Part shown: positions 1 to 14,300 of the stretch, one piece after another | How the letters are laid out: every line of letters starts with the position of its first letter | Position numbering within the stretch: position 1 is the stretch's first letter | Assembly: GCA_963970005.1 (NCBI GenBank) | Contig: CAXAMN010000026.1 | Location: 31,955 to 95,954 of the forward strand | Direction of reading: 5' to 3' | Length of the DNA stretch: 64,000 nt | Source of the DNA: Durusdinium trenchii | Taxonomy: Eukaryota; Sar; Dinophyceae; Suessiales; Symbiodiniaceae | Notes under the pieces: generated by a model | What the model saw: the letters and a program-made list of their open reading frames with translations, nothing else | What the model was told of the DNA's origin: nothing | Database searches by the model: none | Position numbers and translations under genes: made by a program

Positions 1-2253
1 CTGTCGTCGCTTCGTTTTGGCCTCCTAACGGCTAGAGATGATCAGGCCCCTTACACGCCTTCTCAGGAATTTGGGTACCTAGGTTGCCGTGTGGCGAGCG
101 GCGTTCAATTCAGTACGCGTTTCCTAAGTGTGTGTTTGTGTGTGTGAGTCTGACCAGCAATGAGGTTTTATTTGTTAACATATTTTTTTGGCAAACACGG
201 GCTTGGGGCTTTCTAATTTTGAGACACGACCATATCCAATTTACCTAGAGTGTTGTCAAAACTCGTTTTGGAAACTGCGTTGCCCTGCCACTGGTTAGAG
301 AGGTGTGAGGGGTGCGCATCAGTTTTAAAGCTGGCATGCAATTAGCCACAAGATGAGGGTTGATGTCCAAAAGGGTTCCATACGTTTTAGTATACCGACA
401 TGACACACGATTGATTTGGTAGTGTGTGCCTTTGTTGTCAGGGAAAAGAGTCGCTGGCCACAACCTTGCCAAAAGTTGCAGGGCGCCGTGATTCACTGAG
501 TTCATTGGCAGCTTGGCCGCAAAAGGCCAACTAAGGTATATAACTAGTAAGGTAACTCTGGTAGCCGGGGCCAGTAGTTAGCCAGGTTAGTAGCCGGGCT
601 ATCAAGGAAGTTAGGTGGCGCTAGCCGGCTAGTTGCCGGGACGCAGAAGGACCTGGGTTTTTCACGGGCACTTCTTCCACTTCCCTATTATTACATACTT
701 GCCATTAAGGCAGAAGGCAAGTCGCAGTCATTTGAAAGAGGGTGTTCGTATTGTTCAGCGTGTGACATACTGTCCACTGGTCGCAATAGCTTTGCTGCGT
801 TGCGAGTAAAGAAACATGCTAAGTTTTCGTGACGACAATCACAATAATCATGACTGCCATGCCTTGCTGACATGATGGAACCTGGTCACGGTCACGACAG
901 TTTTTGTGGTGGTTAGTTGACATTTTGTTTCTCATGCGGCAAATCGAAAAGATGCTTTACTGAGGTACAATTGAATCACAAGGATGTCGGCTGCTAAGAG
1001 ACTCTGCCAGCGGGGACAGATCTAGCGAACCTTCTGAGCAAGTTGAGCTTGTCGCGCAGAAGCCCAAGTAGAACTATCGTTGCATTCCTGCTGTTTGTAC
1101 TGTTCCCCTAGGTCCTTTCAGACGCGAAGCTCTTTCCGAAGCGTGGCAGCTATGGAGGGAGTTGGCATTTCCAGGTTTCCAAAGAGCGATTATTGCAATC
1201 AAGCACCCAGCAAGTCTCAGGAATGTTTAGTGCGTTGATACAATGGTTCTGGAAGACAGTTTCAATATGTTTCAATCAAATGTTCGCAAGCATCGAGCAC
1301 AGGTTTGCAAACAAGGTCCGAGGATTCTGTAGGCAGCACGGGTTTACCAGCAACGACCCCGCTGAATGCGTAGAAGTTGCAGCTGTGATAGGTGGGATGT
1401 TGCCCAGAGTTGCTAGGTCTTTGGACTTCAAGGAGCTCGTCTGTACCCGATGTACTCGTTTGTACCTGTGTGGAAGTGGCGCACTGTAGAACGGATGTAT
1501 GGCTCTCAACCCTCCATCCAAGGGACTTTGAGCTGCCAAAGGACTTGAGCTGCGTGCAAAGCTATAAAGCTCTGCGAGAAGAACTCTGTGTTGTTTGTGC
1601 TTCATGCTTTGGTGAAGTAGCACAATTTGAAGCGAGTTCTTTGCATCGAGACACCCAGTTGAAGAGAAAAGCAATTGGTTACTCCGAACTCCACACCAAG
1701 TTACCATTGAAACGGGCTGTTCGCAAAGCCCCCCAATGTACTGATCCCTGTTGTCCGTCGATTAAACGAACTCCATGCTTGCAGGTCAAGACTGGGTTCC
1801 CCAATTCATTGCTGTTTGGCCATCTCGGTGATCTTATTCGTTAGGGCAAGAAGTGATAGGGTCTTGCTTTTGGCAGCAACGCTGAGAATGCTAAACCAAA
1901 GCATGCATTGAGGAAATCTAGGCTTGAGAAACTTGTGGCCAAATGCTGTCAAGCATCCTTCACGTTTGATCATTTTCGCAAACAAGTGCTAACTCCAAGG
2001 ATTCTGATGAAAGAAAGGTTCGGTGGGCTTGCTCGCTCAAATTGATAGGACTACTCGTCTGGCCTCAGTGAAGCTGGGGAGCGGCTGGAGAAGAAGGCGC
2101 GGCACATACAAAACCAGCGACGAAGCATTATCGGAAGATCATCATGACTCATGACAGACAATTGAACAAAAGTGTTTGTTTCATTATATAATCATTTTGG
2201 CTTCATTTCGGACGAAGGAAGCGTTTCCAACGTGTTTCCATGCGCCCGCTCAG

Positions 2254-2314
2254 TCTTGGAGGTCGTAGACTCTATCACCAGTGACTCCATGATGCAGCAG
2301 CTGACGGACTTCAG
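2254..2314 (+). CDS. M28 peptidase exon 1 (first one found)
   Basis: Reads VLEVVDSITSDSMMQQLTDF, the helix that precedes the catalytic domain in M28 enzymes. The acceptor is the AG at 2252-2253 after a pyrimidine-rich stretch. The 3' end is uncertain: TTCAGC here and GTCAGC before exon 2 are a short direct repeat, and no canonical donor gives the right phase. The frame stays open upstream to an ATG at 2172, so this could also be part of a longer first exon. Confidence 0.5.
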
Positions 2315-5300
2315 CTGCATTGTTGCATTTGTCACTTTTCAAGCTTTCCAGCATACTTTCTGCAACCTTTAAAGAAAAGAGTGTTGCAACTAGAGTTTAA
2401 AAAAATAACATGCGGCTTGGATATATGAACCCGGATCAGTTAAAAGAAAAGGCAAAGTCACATATGAAGTTTATCACTTCCAGGTAAACTGCAGGGCTAC
2501 TGACGTACTGTACACAGTGCACGTACATCTACTGAAGCCAACATCTTCAATTCAAGCCTCTTTCATTTCGCTTGACATTTGTGCTTTGCGCTCTTTCGAT
2601 GGTTTACCTCAACACACTGATCTCATGGCCTGAGAGGAGTTGGTGCAGCTTGGAGATGGTACTCAGCAGACCAGGCACGCTTGCTGCTGTCAGCAGACAC
2701 GCATGTGGCCCCATGGATCTTGATATTTTTTCTGGATCAACAAAGTCAAACAGACGCCAGTTGATGCTTTCCGAACTTGCGAATTCATGCATGCTGCTTC
2801 AATGTTTCCCGCAGGAGTTATAGCAATCCTGTAGCCACTGCAAATTCGGTGCGATACTTGCAGAAAAAGTTCAAGGAGCTTTGTATTGATACAAGCTTCT
2901 GGCAGCATTTCATGCTATAACATTATACACAGCATTTTCAATATAGGCCATGGCTCTCTGCAGGACATGGGCTACCAAACGTGCAAGGAATCGTTCAGCG
3001 ACCAGAACGACGTGGTAGCTTTCTTACCTGCAGCTTGGCTGCAACAGTGATTTAAAGCGGTTTCGGTTTCCTGGCAGGTATGCAGGCTCGCAAGAGACAG
3101 CTTTTGGTACTTTGACAGAGCCAAGAATCAATTGGAGTTTGGAGAGAGAGAGAGAGAGAGAGGGGATGCGAAGCACGACAGCCAGGGCAGCGAAAGTGGC
3201 AGTGTCACCATCGGCGGACATTATGATTCCAGACCCTTCGAGGCTAGGCCAATTTAGCTGGGTGTGTGATTGCCATGGTAGCAAATGGAAGCCACACACG
3301 GAACGACCTGCCTAAGCTGTCTCACATGCACAAAAGATGCCTCACAGGAGCCTATCAGGACAAACCTAGACAACTTTTTGAAACATATTCTTAGTAATTG
3401 TTTTCGAGTGTACTGTACTCTTAAATGAGGAGATGCCAAAAACATTGTGCACCCTTTCCAGTGGTTGATAATTCAAGTTGTCCATGTTAGTGTTAGTAGC
3501 GTTTTTAAGGCGGCACGCAAGAGAATCCAGCAAATGCCCAGGTAGCGCAAGGAAAACCGCTAGGTTTCCGGCAGGGTTCAACAGATACAGTTGATGAAAC
3601 ACACTTTGCGTGTTCGCTAGTAGTTTGGTTCTCATTCAGGGGACGAGCAGTGGACAGACACAAAAGAGCGAAAAAAGCGCAACCTCACACTGAACTCAGC
3701 AGAGCCCGCTCCGTCTCCTGGCCGAAAGCCTGAAGTCCCAGAGATCCTCGCTAATCCTGGCTGAAAGCATGCTTAGATCTGAGAAGAACTTGTTCTTGCT
3801 TCACCGATGTCTTGCTCAAAGCGCTTGTGCTTGTTTGAGATTTGTTCAATTTTCCTAACCTTTCACCTTTTGTGCTGAGATTGTTGCGAAAGCGTTAAGC
3901 TGTCATCGAAAAAGAAGGTGTGTGTTTACCAAAGTGTGAAGCTGTCGTCGAAAATGAGGGTGCATGCTGCCAAAGTGTGAACAGACATGAGGGCTGAAAT
4001 TGCCAAAGTGTCCAAAGACTTCAAAGTCTGAAAATTAAGGTTGAGATGGCCAAGTTGTGTGCAACATGATCCCGCTGCTCACAGGGATCTGCAAACTGTT
4101 GGAGTGCAGAGCCATGACCTTTATATAGATATGTCCAAGTCAAGGAGGGGCCCGTGGACAGGTTGATGAGATCACCTCCGAAGGGTTGAGCGAAGGCTGT
4201 GGCCATTTCCTTCTTGATGACAAGCATGCTGGTACCCATTGTGATGCGCGAAGGGGCCGCGCACCAACCAGGGCAATACCACACACGGACACACGGCACT
4301 TCTCTGCAAAGATATCATGCGGCGTGCGGATGGCGGAAAATCGCCTCAGGTCATTCCACATCTAGCTGCCACATGCCAACTCAGATCATACAAGTATGGC
4401 CCACCTCTCCATGCGCTCGAAAACTGACATTTGCTAATGGGTGCTAATGGTGCGCGGTTGGCAAACATAGCCTGGATTTGTATTGGGCGCGACGCAGCGA
4501 AATTTACATGTTTGGTGAGGCCCATTTCTCATTCTTTTTTGTCATTTTAGCCTTTCGTTGTGACGATTTGTTGTGGTACCTGAGGACATCAGAGGGTTTC
4601 CAGAAGAAGACCGGAGCGCACGATCACGGGCAGGCTGGCTTTACTCTACGAAATCACCAAGCGGGCGACGAACAATCCACTCGAACAACGCAAAGCGCCG
4701 TTTTGGGAGCCAAGCGGAGCAAATTCCGCAGGCAACCGCAAAACATCCATTGCAACTTCAAAGGAAACATTGAAAGTAGCGTTGCCTCCAACAGAGTTGG
4801 CGGTTCTTTGGAGACCCCACGCGTGCAGCGGCCTTGTGGGAACATCAGGTTTGTCTGCGCGCCGCAAAGGAGAGACCAGCCAGAAGATTCCCAAAAGGTG
4901 GCGAGGCCGTCAAGGATTGCTGGGCGCTGCCCTCGTGTGGATCTTTTCGCGAGAGCGGAAGATTGGTTTAGCCGCAGGACTACAAGCTTCTGCGTGCCCT
5001 ATGCTGCGTGATCTCCTCAATGATTTCTGGCACGTTTTCTTTGCTGGAGACCAGGATTAGGGTGATCGAAGGACTACAAGTGTTGAGAGACAACGCTGTA
5101 CGACTTGCTTTGCAAGTTCACCTACAACAGCGCGTGGCAGCTGCTGCAAATGATGATGCAGCCTCGCAATGCCAAGAGATGCAACATGGCCAACGCGTTG
5201 TGCCATCCATCCATCCATCCATCCACCCACTCATGCATCCATCCTTATCCAAGCTTTAAGTTCAGCCACTCACCCCTGTATCCACCCACATCCATCCTCC

Positions 5301-8300
5301 CGTCTTGAAACGTCCATTGCCTACCAAGAGGCAGTGCGGGTGTCATGTTGCCTGGTTACCGTTGTTTTCACTGTAGACTTGACTGGTTCGTTGCTGCTTT
5401 CGACACGTCAGGGACTAGCCCCTGGTGCTGTGGACAATGGGAGTGGAGCTTCTGCAGTGCCTCAGCATGAACTGTTTCACATCTAACCGCTGGTCCTCTA
5501 CCCAGGGCAGTCACATTTGTTGTTCCGATGCTTGAGGTTGTTTGGCTTGCCCCTCAATAAATCTGGATTCCTCCTTCCAATTCCTTGGCTCAGTGCTTTG
5601 TGTAAGCTGTCTGTATTAGCAGCAAGAATCGACCTGCGCTGCTGAGGTGCTCGCCATTGCCAAGGCAATAGCAGATGCTGGCGTCAGCCTGGCCCAAATT
5701 GCAGCTTCATTACCAGTTCTCAACTCTGTCATGTGTGCAGGTTTCTTGGCTAATGGACGTTGCAGTTTAGTTTTGAGACTGTTCCGTAAGTGGCTCAGCC
5801 TTTGTGATTTCCATACTCCAGCAGTTTGGCTCAGCAGGGAGGTCGACATGAAGAGCCAAGAAAAATAATGCAAATTTTTGTTTCCCGAGTATATTTATTA
5901 TGGGCAGACTGTTTTGGCAGAGCAGTGTTTTGCAAGACGTGTTGACAAACGCTAGGAATCAAGAGCTTTGGGAGATTCGTTTCAGGAATATATATACTGT
6001 ATATATATATATATAGGCAATCACAACTCTTTTGCATGTCAGCTCCAGCAAAGGAAGCAGAAGGTGCAATGCATGGTAACTATTCTCCAAAACAGATTTG
6101 CGACCTTTGTGTTTTGCAAACTTTCAAATCTATCTTGTTGATAGCCTGCTTTCAGGATGTCCCTCCGTGAGCGTGCAGAGCAGTTTTGCAAAAAGACTGG
6201 GAGGAAGCGCTGTGTCCAGCTTCCAGAGGACACCAAAAACAGCGTTGTCGAGAACTTGGTTTTGTCAATTTTTGTTCCAACGGTGCTCTCTCGTCACGCA
6301 TTCTCACAAACAGCTTTTTACAGTGCGCCCTTCCAAACCAAGGTTTTGAGCCGATTTTGCAAGTATCAACAACTATATATATATATGTTAATATTCAGTT
6401 TAATATGCATAATTCATAGTATTCATCTCGTTCGCAGGGTTTTTTAATTCACAAGGAACAACAACTTGAGTCGCAACCCTTCCAAGATTCCAGGAGGGTC
6501 TACTGTGTCCCTGACAGAGGGACTCAGACAAGCATGCAGGACCCCAACATCAAAATACAAAGAGACGTCTATCTATATACAGTATGTATGTATATATATA
6601 CACATACACATGTATTTTATAGTATTGTTCAGAACACATTCTCTCTTTGCAAAGGGTCCTTGAAAAGGATCAAAAGGATCTCAAGAACACATCAAACCAA
6701 ATATTTGTGCGATTCCATTGTTCATTAATGGAATTGCTGCAGCAAACTGTGTTTGCTGTGCAAGTCCTGGTCCTAGAAGTGTTCCCAAGTGTTCAAACTA
6801 GACCAAACCATGCGGCAAGTGATTTGTTTGCTTGAAATTTGGTCTTTGTTTGTTCCTTCATCACTAGCAACAAACCTTGTCTTCCATGTAGTCTTCCCAA
6901 TACCTTCTTGTGAAGGCTGCTAGTCAGGATCAAATCAGAAGCCTGGTGTTTACAGGGTCATTAACATCCATCCATACTGTACCACTTCATTTTCATCATG
7001 GCCTACCACAAACGTCCGAAATTCCTTCGAATCCTGGACCATGAAAGAGATTTCCATCCCTGCCCTTCGTTATGTCATTCTCATTGTGAAGCAAGTTGCT
7101 AATCTGGTTGGTCCTTTGTTTGATGAACCCTTCACAGCAGGCCTTTCATTTAACTTTGTGCATGTTGCCAATTTCTTTGATCTGTGCGTTTGCTTGTCAG
7201 GAAGCATTGAGCTGGGATGAGAGAGAGTGTGAGTTGTGGTTTTACACCGATGGTACCTTGACCGCACAAACGTGTGCGGTTGTGGTTTTGCACTGGAAGA
7301 GCCTTGCAACTTTGGACTCTTCCAATTCGCCTCAAGGCGAATTTCATCCGCGAGAGGCACCAGCAAGCAACTGGCACTTCCTTGGAGCAAAGGCTGGGCT
7401 CTATGTGAAAGCTTGTGCTGTGGTGACTTAGTCTCACATCTGGCTTCAAGGAGAGTCATGCAGGCAGAATTTCTGTGATCACAGTGACAACTGGGGATGC
7501 TTGAATGATGAGGAGCAAGCTTTGTAGCTGGGTAGGTTGCATCAACATCCCTGGCTGCAACTTATATAGACGATTGAAGAACCTTCCGCTTCAAGCAAGC
7601 ATTCTCAACTCAGCCAAGGACCGACACCGATTTCACGAACTACTGTTTTGGAACTTTCAGTGCCAAGCATGGGACGACAAGGCCCGTGTTGCGAAATCCT
7701 GATAACACAATTGCAGTCATGTCGTCAAGTAGAGCAAATGCAGTGCAGGAGCTTATCGTCATTGAGACCTACGAGGATGAGCCCAGCTCTTTCTTGTCGG
7801 GAAAGGCTGCATGGAACAACAACATGAAGGTCATCAGCTGCTCAGCAGCAGACTGGCGCATCACGAGGCTCTTCAGGCTGATCAGCAGGTTCTGAAGTTT
7901 CAGATTGTCAGGCCTGCAGAGATTACCAGGTGATGACCTGTCCATTGGTGTGAAGAGGCGTGGTTGTACGTCTTGAGTTAGCGAGGACATTATACTCCTT
8001 GCACCTCCAAGATAACTCAAAACCTGTCTTTGCTCACGCCGCCAACAGCGGACCCGTGAAATTCAAGCATTTTTCACCCGAGTATGCTGTTATGAACCTG
8101 TTGACTAATATGTTTGGTTCGGGGGCTGTTGGAGGGGTTGGGGGCAGCAACGTTCATTGGCGCTTCTTACACTTTTCACTTCTTGATCATGTATGGAAAT
8201 GTCTGAACTTGCTACAACAGATCAATCCAATCAATACCAGCATTATAGCATTTTTATAGCGATCTAGTGAGGCCTTCAAGTAGAATTTCAGACATTCTCG

Positions 8301-11300
8301 AAGCCGATGCCAGTGGTCCGGAATTTGAGGATCCTACAGCCCCTTAAGTCAGTTTGGAAGATTGATTGATTGCTATTATGGTCGAAGATCGAGCTTTCAA
8401 GATCTGAGTTGGTTGTCTAGAGACTCTCGTAACACTTTGAATGTTGCGCTTTTTACTTCTGTATTGTTGGGCTGCTTCGGCTATCAATTTGATGCGCCGG
8501 CCATGAGTGCCTTAACGCACAGCCTGCCATTTTCTAGCTTTAATTCTTTTGCTTCGACACGGTCCCCCTTCCCCTTTGTTGCATCCTTTTTGGGCCACGC
8601 TCTTTGATGGCTCCAGAGTTTGGCGGCAGCATCCAGGAGCAAGGACGCTACTAGTATCTCCTGGCCTTACTACTAGGAGCAAGGAACGCTACAGGATGCT
8701 CCTAGTAGCTCCTGGCCTTACTACTAAAAACAAGGACGCTACTAGGGGCTCCTGGCATCGCTACTAGTTCTCAGAAGTGAAGCACGTGCGCGTGGAGTTT
8801 GTTCGCAAGTCAAGCAGTCGAGCCCTGAAAGATGCTGGAGAGCAGGGGCTGGATCGCAAATGGGGTTTGCTGAAAGGCGTTCAAGGACTCGAGCACTCGT
8901 AATGCGAAAAACAAGGTGTGCAGCGCTGCGCAGCTAGGTCTTACGCATATGTGCACCGAAGCAATGTGGGCCGGCCAGAAGAGGCGAGAAACAGCTGGGC
9001 CGCCAGAGGCGTAAATGACACATGGCACGAACAACCGCATCACCGGATGTACTTCGAACAATCAGTAATCTAGTGCAGGCCAACTCGAGTTTGTCGAAGC
9101 GGATGCTCCGCAAAACGTATGGCTTTTGCTGAAATTCCTGCACGCCCTGTAAAACGCAGTGCATCGTGCGTGTAGCCAAACACACAGAACATGCTACTGG
9201 TTTCATCGAAACACATACGTTGAAAAACGTACATGTAATATCATATAATCTATATTTAACGGGTGTAAGAACAGCAGCACCTTGTTTTTCTTACGGTTGC
9301 TTTTCAGGTTTCATGTTGCAGTGAAATGTGCAGTCCCTGCGAATTCTTTCTTTCGAAGCATGCAAGCCCTTTGAGGAACATTGGCGTCCACGCAGCAAGC
9401 GGTGATCTCATAGCTCACTTTGACGATGACGATCTTTATGCCCCAGGCGGGGCAAGCAGAGACTTGTTTGATTAGGCAAATCTGGGCTCGCGTGTAGAGA
9501 ACGTTTGTTCGACTTGCAAGCCCACACATTTGCCATAACTTTTCTATGTACAATGCACACATGTCATGTGCGCTTTTGAAAATGCCCAAGCTTCAACTTA
9601 CTGTAACCGCAAGAAGCGACTCAGTTTGCTAAGCAGCTTTCATCTTTTCCATGGGGCTGGAGCTAGAATCAGGACAATTCTGTGCAATGCAGCGTTCAAA
9701 CCGCGTCATTTCATTTCATTCATTGACATCCTTCCTTTCCTGGAGGATACTTGGCGTTTATGTCGACCAGGCGCTTGACGTGTTTCAACACCAGTCCGAC
9801 AGAACCTCTTTATGCTTGAGGATGAGCCACTTTGATGGTGCTGCAGCTTTGAAACTTTCAAGCTGGTATGTGGGCAACGCAGAGGCCGGACTGTTTCCGT
9901 GCAGCCATCCAACAGCCAATCTGAATCCACACCCCTAGAAACGCTTGCCAAAAGTAATTCACACATTCGGGAAATTAGTACGACTGCCACATGCCACACG
10001 GCAGCCTAGCTGAAAAAGTTGCCTCAATAAATGAGGGAGATCCAGGTAGTATGTACGACGGTCTAACCATACTTAGAAACTTCCGGACCAAAGTACATAA
10101 GAAACCAATGCCAAAAGGCACCCAGTGATTCCATGGGGCACACACACATGCACACGCTTGAGATTGGGTACCTGCGAATGCCTAGCAGGGCCCTAAGGAT
10201 ACAATGCGTGAGGAAAAGCAGGTAACACAAAGTAGAACGTGTGAAATGCAGCGGTGTTCCAACGTCCAGAAACACAAATTCCAACCTTCCAAGTTCCACG
10301 AAGTGTGGTGAATGTGCGACTGTAGACCTACCTCCACCTAACTAGCCTGAACTCTAGAGTGGAATGTAACTATTCAACGCCATAACCAAGCAGGTATGTC
10401 GATCCAGGGGCCTGGATCGGTTTCACAGATGCAACACCGGCCTCCTCGTTAGTGCCAGCCCAATAGCGGCCTATGAATCCAAGGCATGCACGCGGATGTG
10501 ACTTGCAAGATTAAGATAAAGGCAGCCGTGCAGCACAAGTGCTCTAGTGCGGTTCAATGGTCCGCCCCTGAGGTGGGTGCCTTTGGCTATTGTGATGCAG
10601 CACGACTGGGGCGAAGACGCTGGAGACTCGTGAGCAACGAAAACTTTCAAAGCAAGTGGAGGAAACTGATGCGAGGTCATATGAGCAGGAAGACACCTGA
10701 AGTGAAAGTTGGATTATATTCGCTGGGGCCTTGGCTATGTGCTGTCGTCCGATTCACCGTCTTTGAATCCTTCCTTACTGACCCCTGCCAAGGTTTGGAT
10801 TTACTTTGTTATACCACAGGCAGGTGGCATTGAAGCTGCCTTTCGCCGATAAAAATCTCGGTGAAGACTACGACTGGTGTGTAGAACTAATTGACTCTTG
10901 ACTAATCTTAAGCCAGGGTGGGCAAGTTTCAAATTGTGTTTTGGCCTTTATTCAGCGAACTGACTCTAAGAAACACTCAATCGAGTGTCTACTGCTTTGC
11001 ATTCCTCAAAAAAACACTGATGGATGCCAAGATTCGAACAAGCCAGGGTCGAAGCTCCGCCCAAACCCACTTATTGCAATCGGAAGTCATTGGACAGCCT
11101 TAATGACTGACAGCAAATCAAATCAATCCTGGGTCCAGAAAAACTTTTTTGTTCCTCGATTTCGCTTTGTTTTTTTTGCTTCCTGATAGACCTACTGCAC
11201 AACAGCAGATGATGACACACAGCACAAATATGTGGGGAGTGAAGAACACTATTGGACCATTGACTTCATCAAAACAATATGGCTTTGATGCGAAAGGGTC

Positions 11301-14300
11301 CTACCCACCGAAAGTGTTCATGACCACAGAGTATGTAAAAGTAGAGAATAGGCATCAGCGCTTGTAAAGGAGTTTGGAATCGCTGATGCACTGGCGATGG
11401 AAGCAATGGGTTTCATCGGCAATTTCTCTCCAGCTCATCTGGCACAAATGTCAAGCACTTGCCCCAGTAATCTCAAACCTCTTGGCCATGCAGAAGCAGC
11501 AAGGGAAACACCTTGAGCTCCCCGAACGGCCAAGGAGGGTGTAAAACCAAAGGTGGCCGGACTCGTCTTTGAAGCTTCAGGTTCACGGACTGTCGACAGA
11601 ATAAGTCGTGCATGACCTATGAAACATGACCTATGAAACATACCTCCACATTGTAAGGCAACGAGTTTCGTGCCCATATTCAAATTTGTCGCATCAAGCA
11701 GGTAGGTGGTGCAGGACTTTAGCCACTTTAGCCAATGGAACCGTTGCAGGTTTTTTGAATGCTGCATGCTCCAATCTTGAACTAAGAGTGCAGCGGTACA
11801 AGATAGGTCTTCGGCAAAAAGGATGAAGGGAGGAGGAGCAGGAGGAGCAGGAGGAGCAGGAGGGGCAGGAGGGGAGGAGCAGCAGCAGTAGCAGCATTGA
11901 TTTCAGCATGTCAGTCTTGCAAAGGGACATGGCGAGGAACTTCAGAGGGAAACAAATGGGCCAACAATAAAACACATGTAGACGAAGCGAGCTATTTCTT
12001 AACGACTTAATGAGGTTGCTTACACAACATTTTGTCAGGGTTTGCAGCGGGTTTGGATGCTTGTGCATCATATGCCCTCTCATAAGGAGAAACTTGGCCA
12101 GCGCAGCTTGGCTTTGATGTAACTTGCCTGCAATCGATATCTCTCAAGAAGGCCTTAGCTGTTTTGATGCAGGAATGCAGAGCAAATGACATCCATCTAT
12201 CTACCTATCCATCCGTCCATCCGTCCATCCGTCCATCCATCGATCGATCGATCGATCTATCTGTCTATCTCTCTATCTATCTATTTGCATACATATGATT
12301 TGGCTGCTTAGTCGTCGCAATTGACCCTGACCCAAACACGATTCCGTCGCTGAATGTCGCTGAGAACAGGCCGGATGAGTTTGGAGTTTGCCTACATGTC
12401 CAGTTGCTTGTCTGGAAATCTTAGGAATGAATCATCAAGAAGATGCAAGAAACAGTCACCCACCACGAGGGACTGTCAGGTCCACCTTTCTTTTTGCGAG
12501 GCATGGCGACAATGTTTCTGATATTGACCCGTTTGTGTACACAGATGTGCCACTGAAAGAGATCCGCAGTCTGAAGGTGGTCGATCCTTGGGCTGCATAG
12601 ACTTGCAAATCTTGTGTTTTTTGATTAGTAGGAGCTTCTTGCTCCTAGTAGTAATAGTAAGGCCAGGAGCCCCTAGTAGCGTCCTTGTTACTAGTAGCGA
12701 TGCCCTTTATTACTAGTAGCGATGAATTCCAATCAAGCGCTGATCATCATGCTTGGTCCCCTTCCGCCTCCGGGCCGCCGGGTAGTGTTGGATTTCAGGA
12801 CTCACCTGGCTTTCCTTCCTTCATCAAGCTGGCAGAATTGGTCGCCAGGGTCGAAGAAGCGCGCCATCAAGGCAGATTTTCTTCAAGCCTGCTGCTTTGG
12901 GAACCCGCAAGGTCATACTCAAATAGAGGCAGTATTTCTCAGATTCAGTTTTTTGAATATTCACACATGGAAGCCGCCCGCACAGAGTAAAGGGAAAACA
13001 CACACACAATGACATCTACCATGCATGCATACATGCATGCGGACAGACATCCAGACATACATGGGAACAGTGTGTCATTAGCAACTTGTGCTCTCGGAAC
13101 CGGAAGGAACCGTGAACCGGGGTCAAGCCTGAAGAAGCGTTCGCACTTTCCCTGCGTACCTCCCCTGCAACAATCGTTTGAGAGACATGGCTGAAATGTT
13201 GGAAGGCGTGTATTATCAGGGGTGGAACTCCAGGACCAGGTCTAGAACAAACCTTCCTTGCGACTCTCTGAGCTACAGCACAGCAGTATGAGCAAACAAC
13301 ATCTAGCGGCTCTAGCGGCGTGTTGTTGTAACACCAACCAAGTGCACCAGGATGGCAGCGCTGAGTGCCCCCGACTCCGGAAACACCGAGGCGCTACCGA
13401 TTGTTTCCCCACACAAGACCTCTCCACCAAGACCGCGCGCACGATATCAATCTCCTCTTTCCTGGAGAAGAAATTTTTGTCAGGCAGCATACCCAAAGAA
13501 ACATACGACCGCGATGTCGATAATGCGATCTCCCCCGGCCGGCATAGCCGGCACCGCGATTGTTCGGCTCCATTTTAACCAATCTTCATTATCCCGGCAA
13601 GAGACCGTCTATAAGCGGATCTAGACGCATTGGGGTCCAGAGAGGTGATGGTGGTGAGTGAGTGAGGGAGTGAGTGAGTGAATGAGTGAGTGAGTGAGTG
13701 AGTGTGACAGTGAGTGTGACTGTGAGTGTGACTGTGAGTGTGACTGTGAGTGTGAGTGAGAGAGAGCAAGAGTGAGTGGGTGAGTGAGAGTGGGTGAGAG
13801 TGAGAGTGAGAGTGAGAGGGAGAGTGTGGGTGAGAGTGAGAGTGAGAGGGAGTGTGAGTGAGAGTGGGAGAGTGAGTGAGTGTGGGTGTGAGTGCGAGTG
13901 TGAGTGAGAGTCAGAGTGACTGTGAGTGAGAGTGAGTGAGAGTTGAGAGTGAAGGTGGGTGTGAGTGAGCATCTGAGACCACGAAGTGCTGCGCCTGCCA
14001 CGAAATGTGCACTTCGAGGTTCACAAAGCGTTGCACCTGCCACGAAATCTGCAGTTCCGAGGTTCACAAAGTGTTGTGCCTGCCACGAAATCTGCACTGC
14101 GAGGTTCGCAAAGTGCTGTGTCCGCCACGAAATCTGCACGTCGAGGTTCACAAAGTGCTGTGCCTGTCACGAAAAACGTCGACTTTGGACCACCAAAGCA
14201 CGAAGTTTCCCCTTGCGCCTGCCACGCAATCTAAGCATATACTACTACCGTAAAAACCCCTAACTGTGTCCACACTGTTCGGGGAAAAATTCATTGTAAA

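Noticed and set aside
1392-1844. 150-codon + frame overlapped by a 143-codon - frame
   Set aside because: No recognisable motif, and the two strands compete. It could be an upstream exon of the peptidase, but nothing shows it.
4478-5060. 177-codon + frame and overlapping frames on both strands
   Set aside because: Inside the M28 intron, with no domain, no splice support and equally long frames in other phases.
13589-14151. Long - strand open frames rich in Ser, His, Thr and Leu
   Set aside because: They translate the GTGAGT tract and the 42-bp repeat; several frames are open at once.
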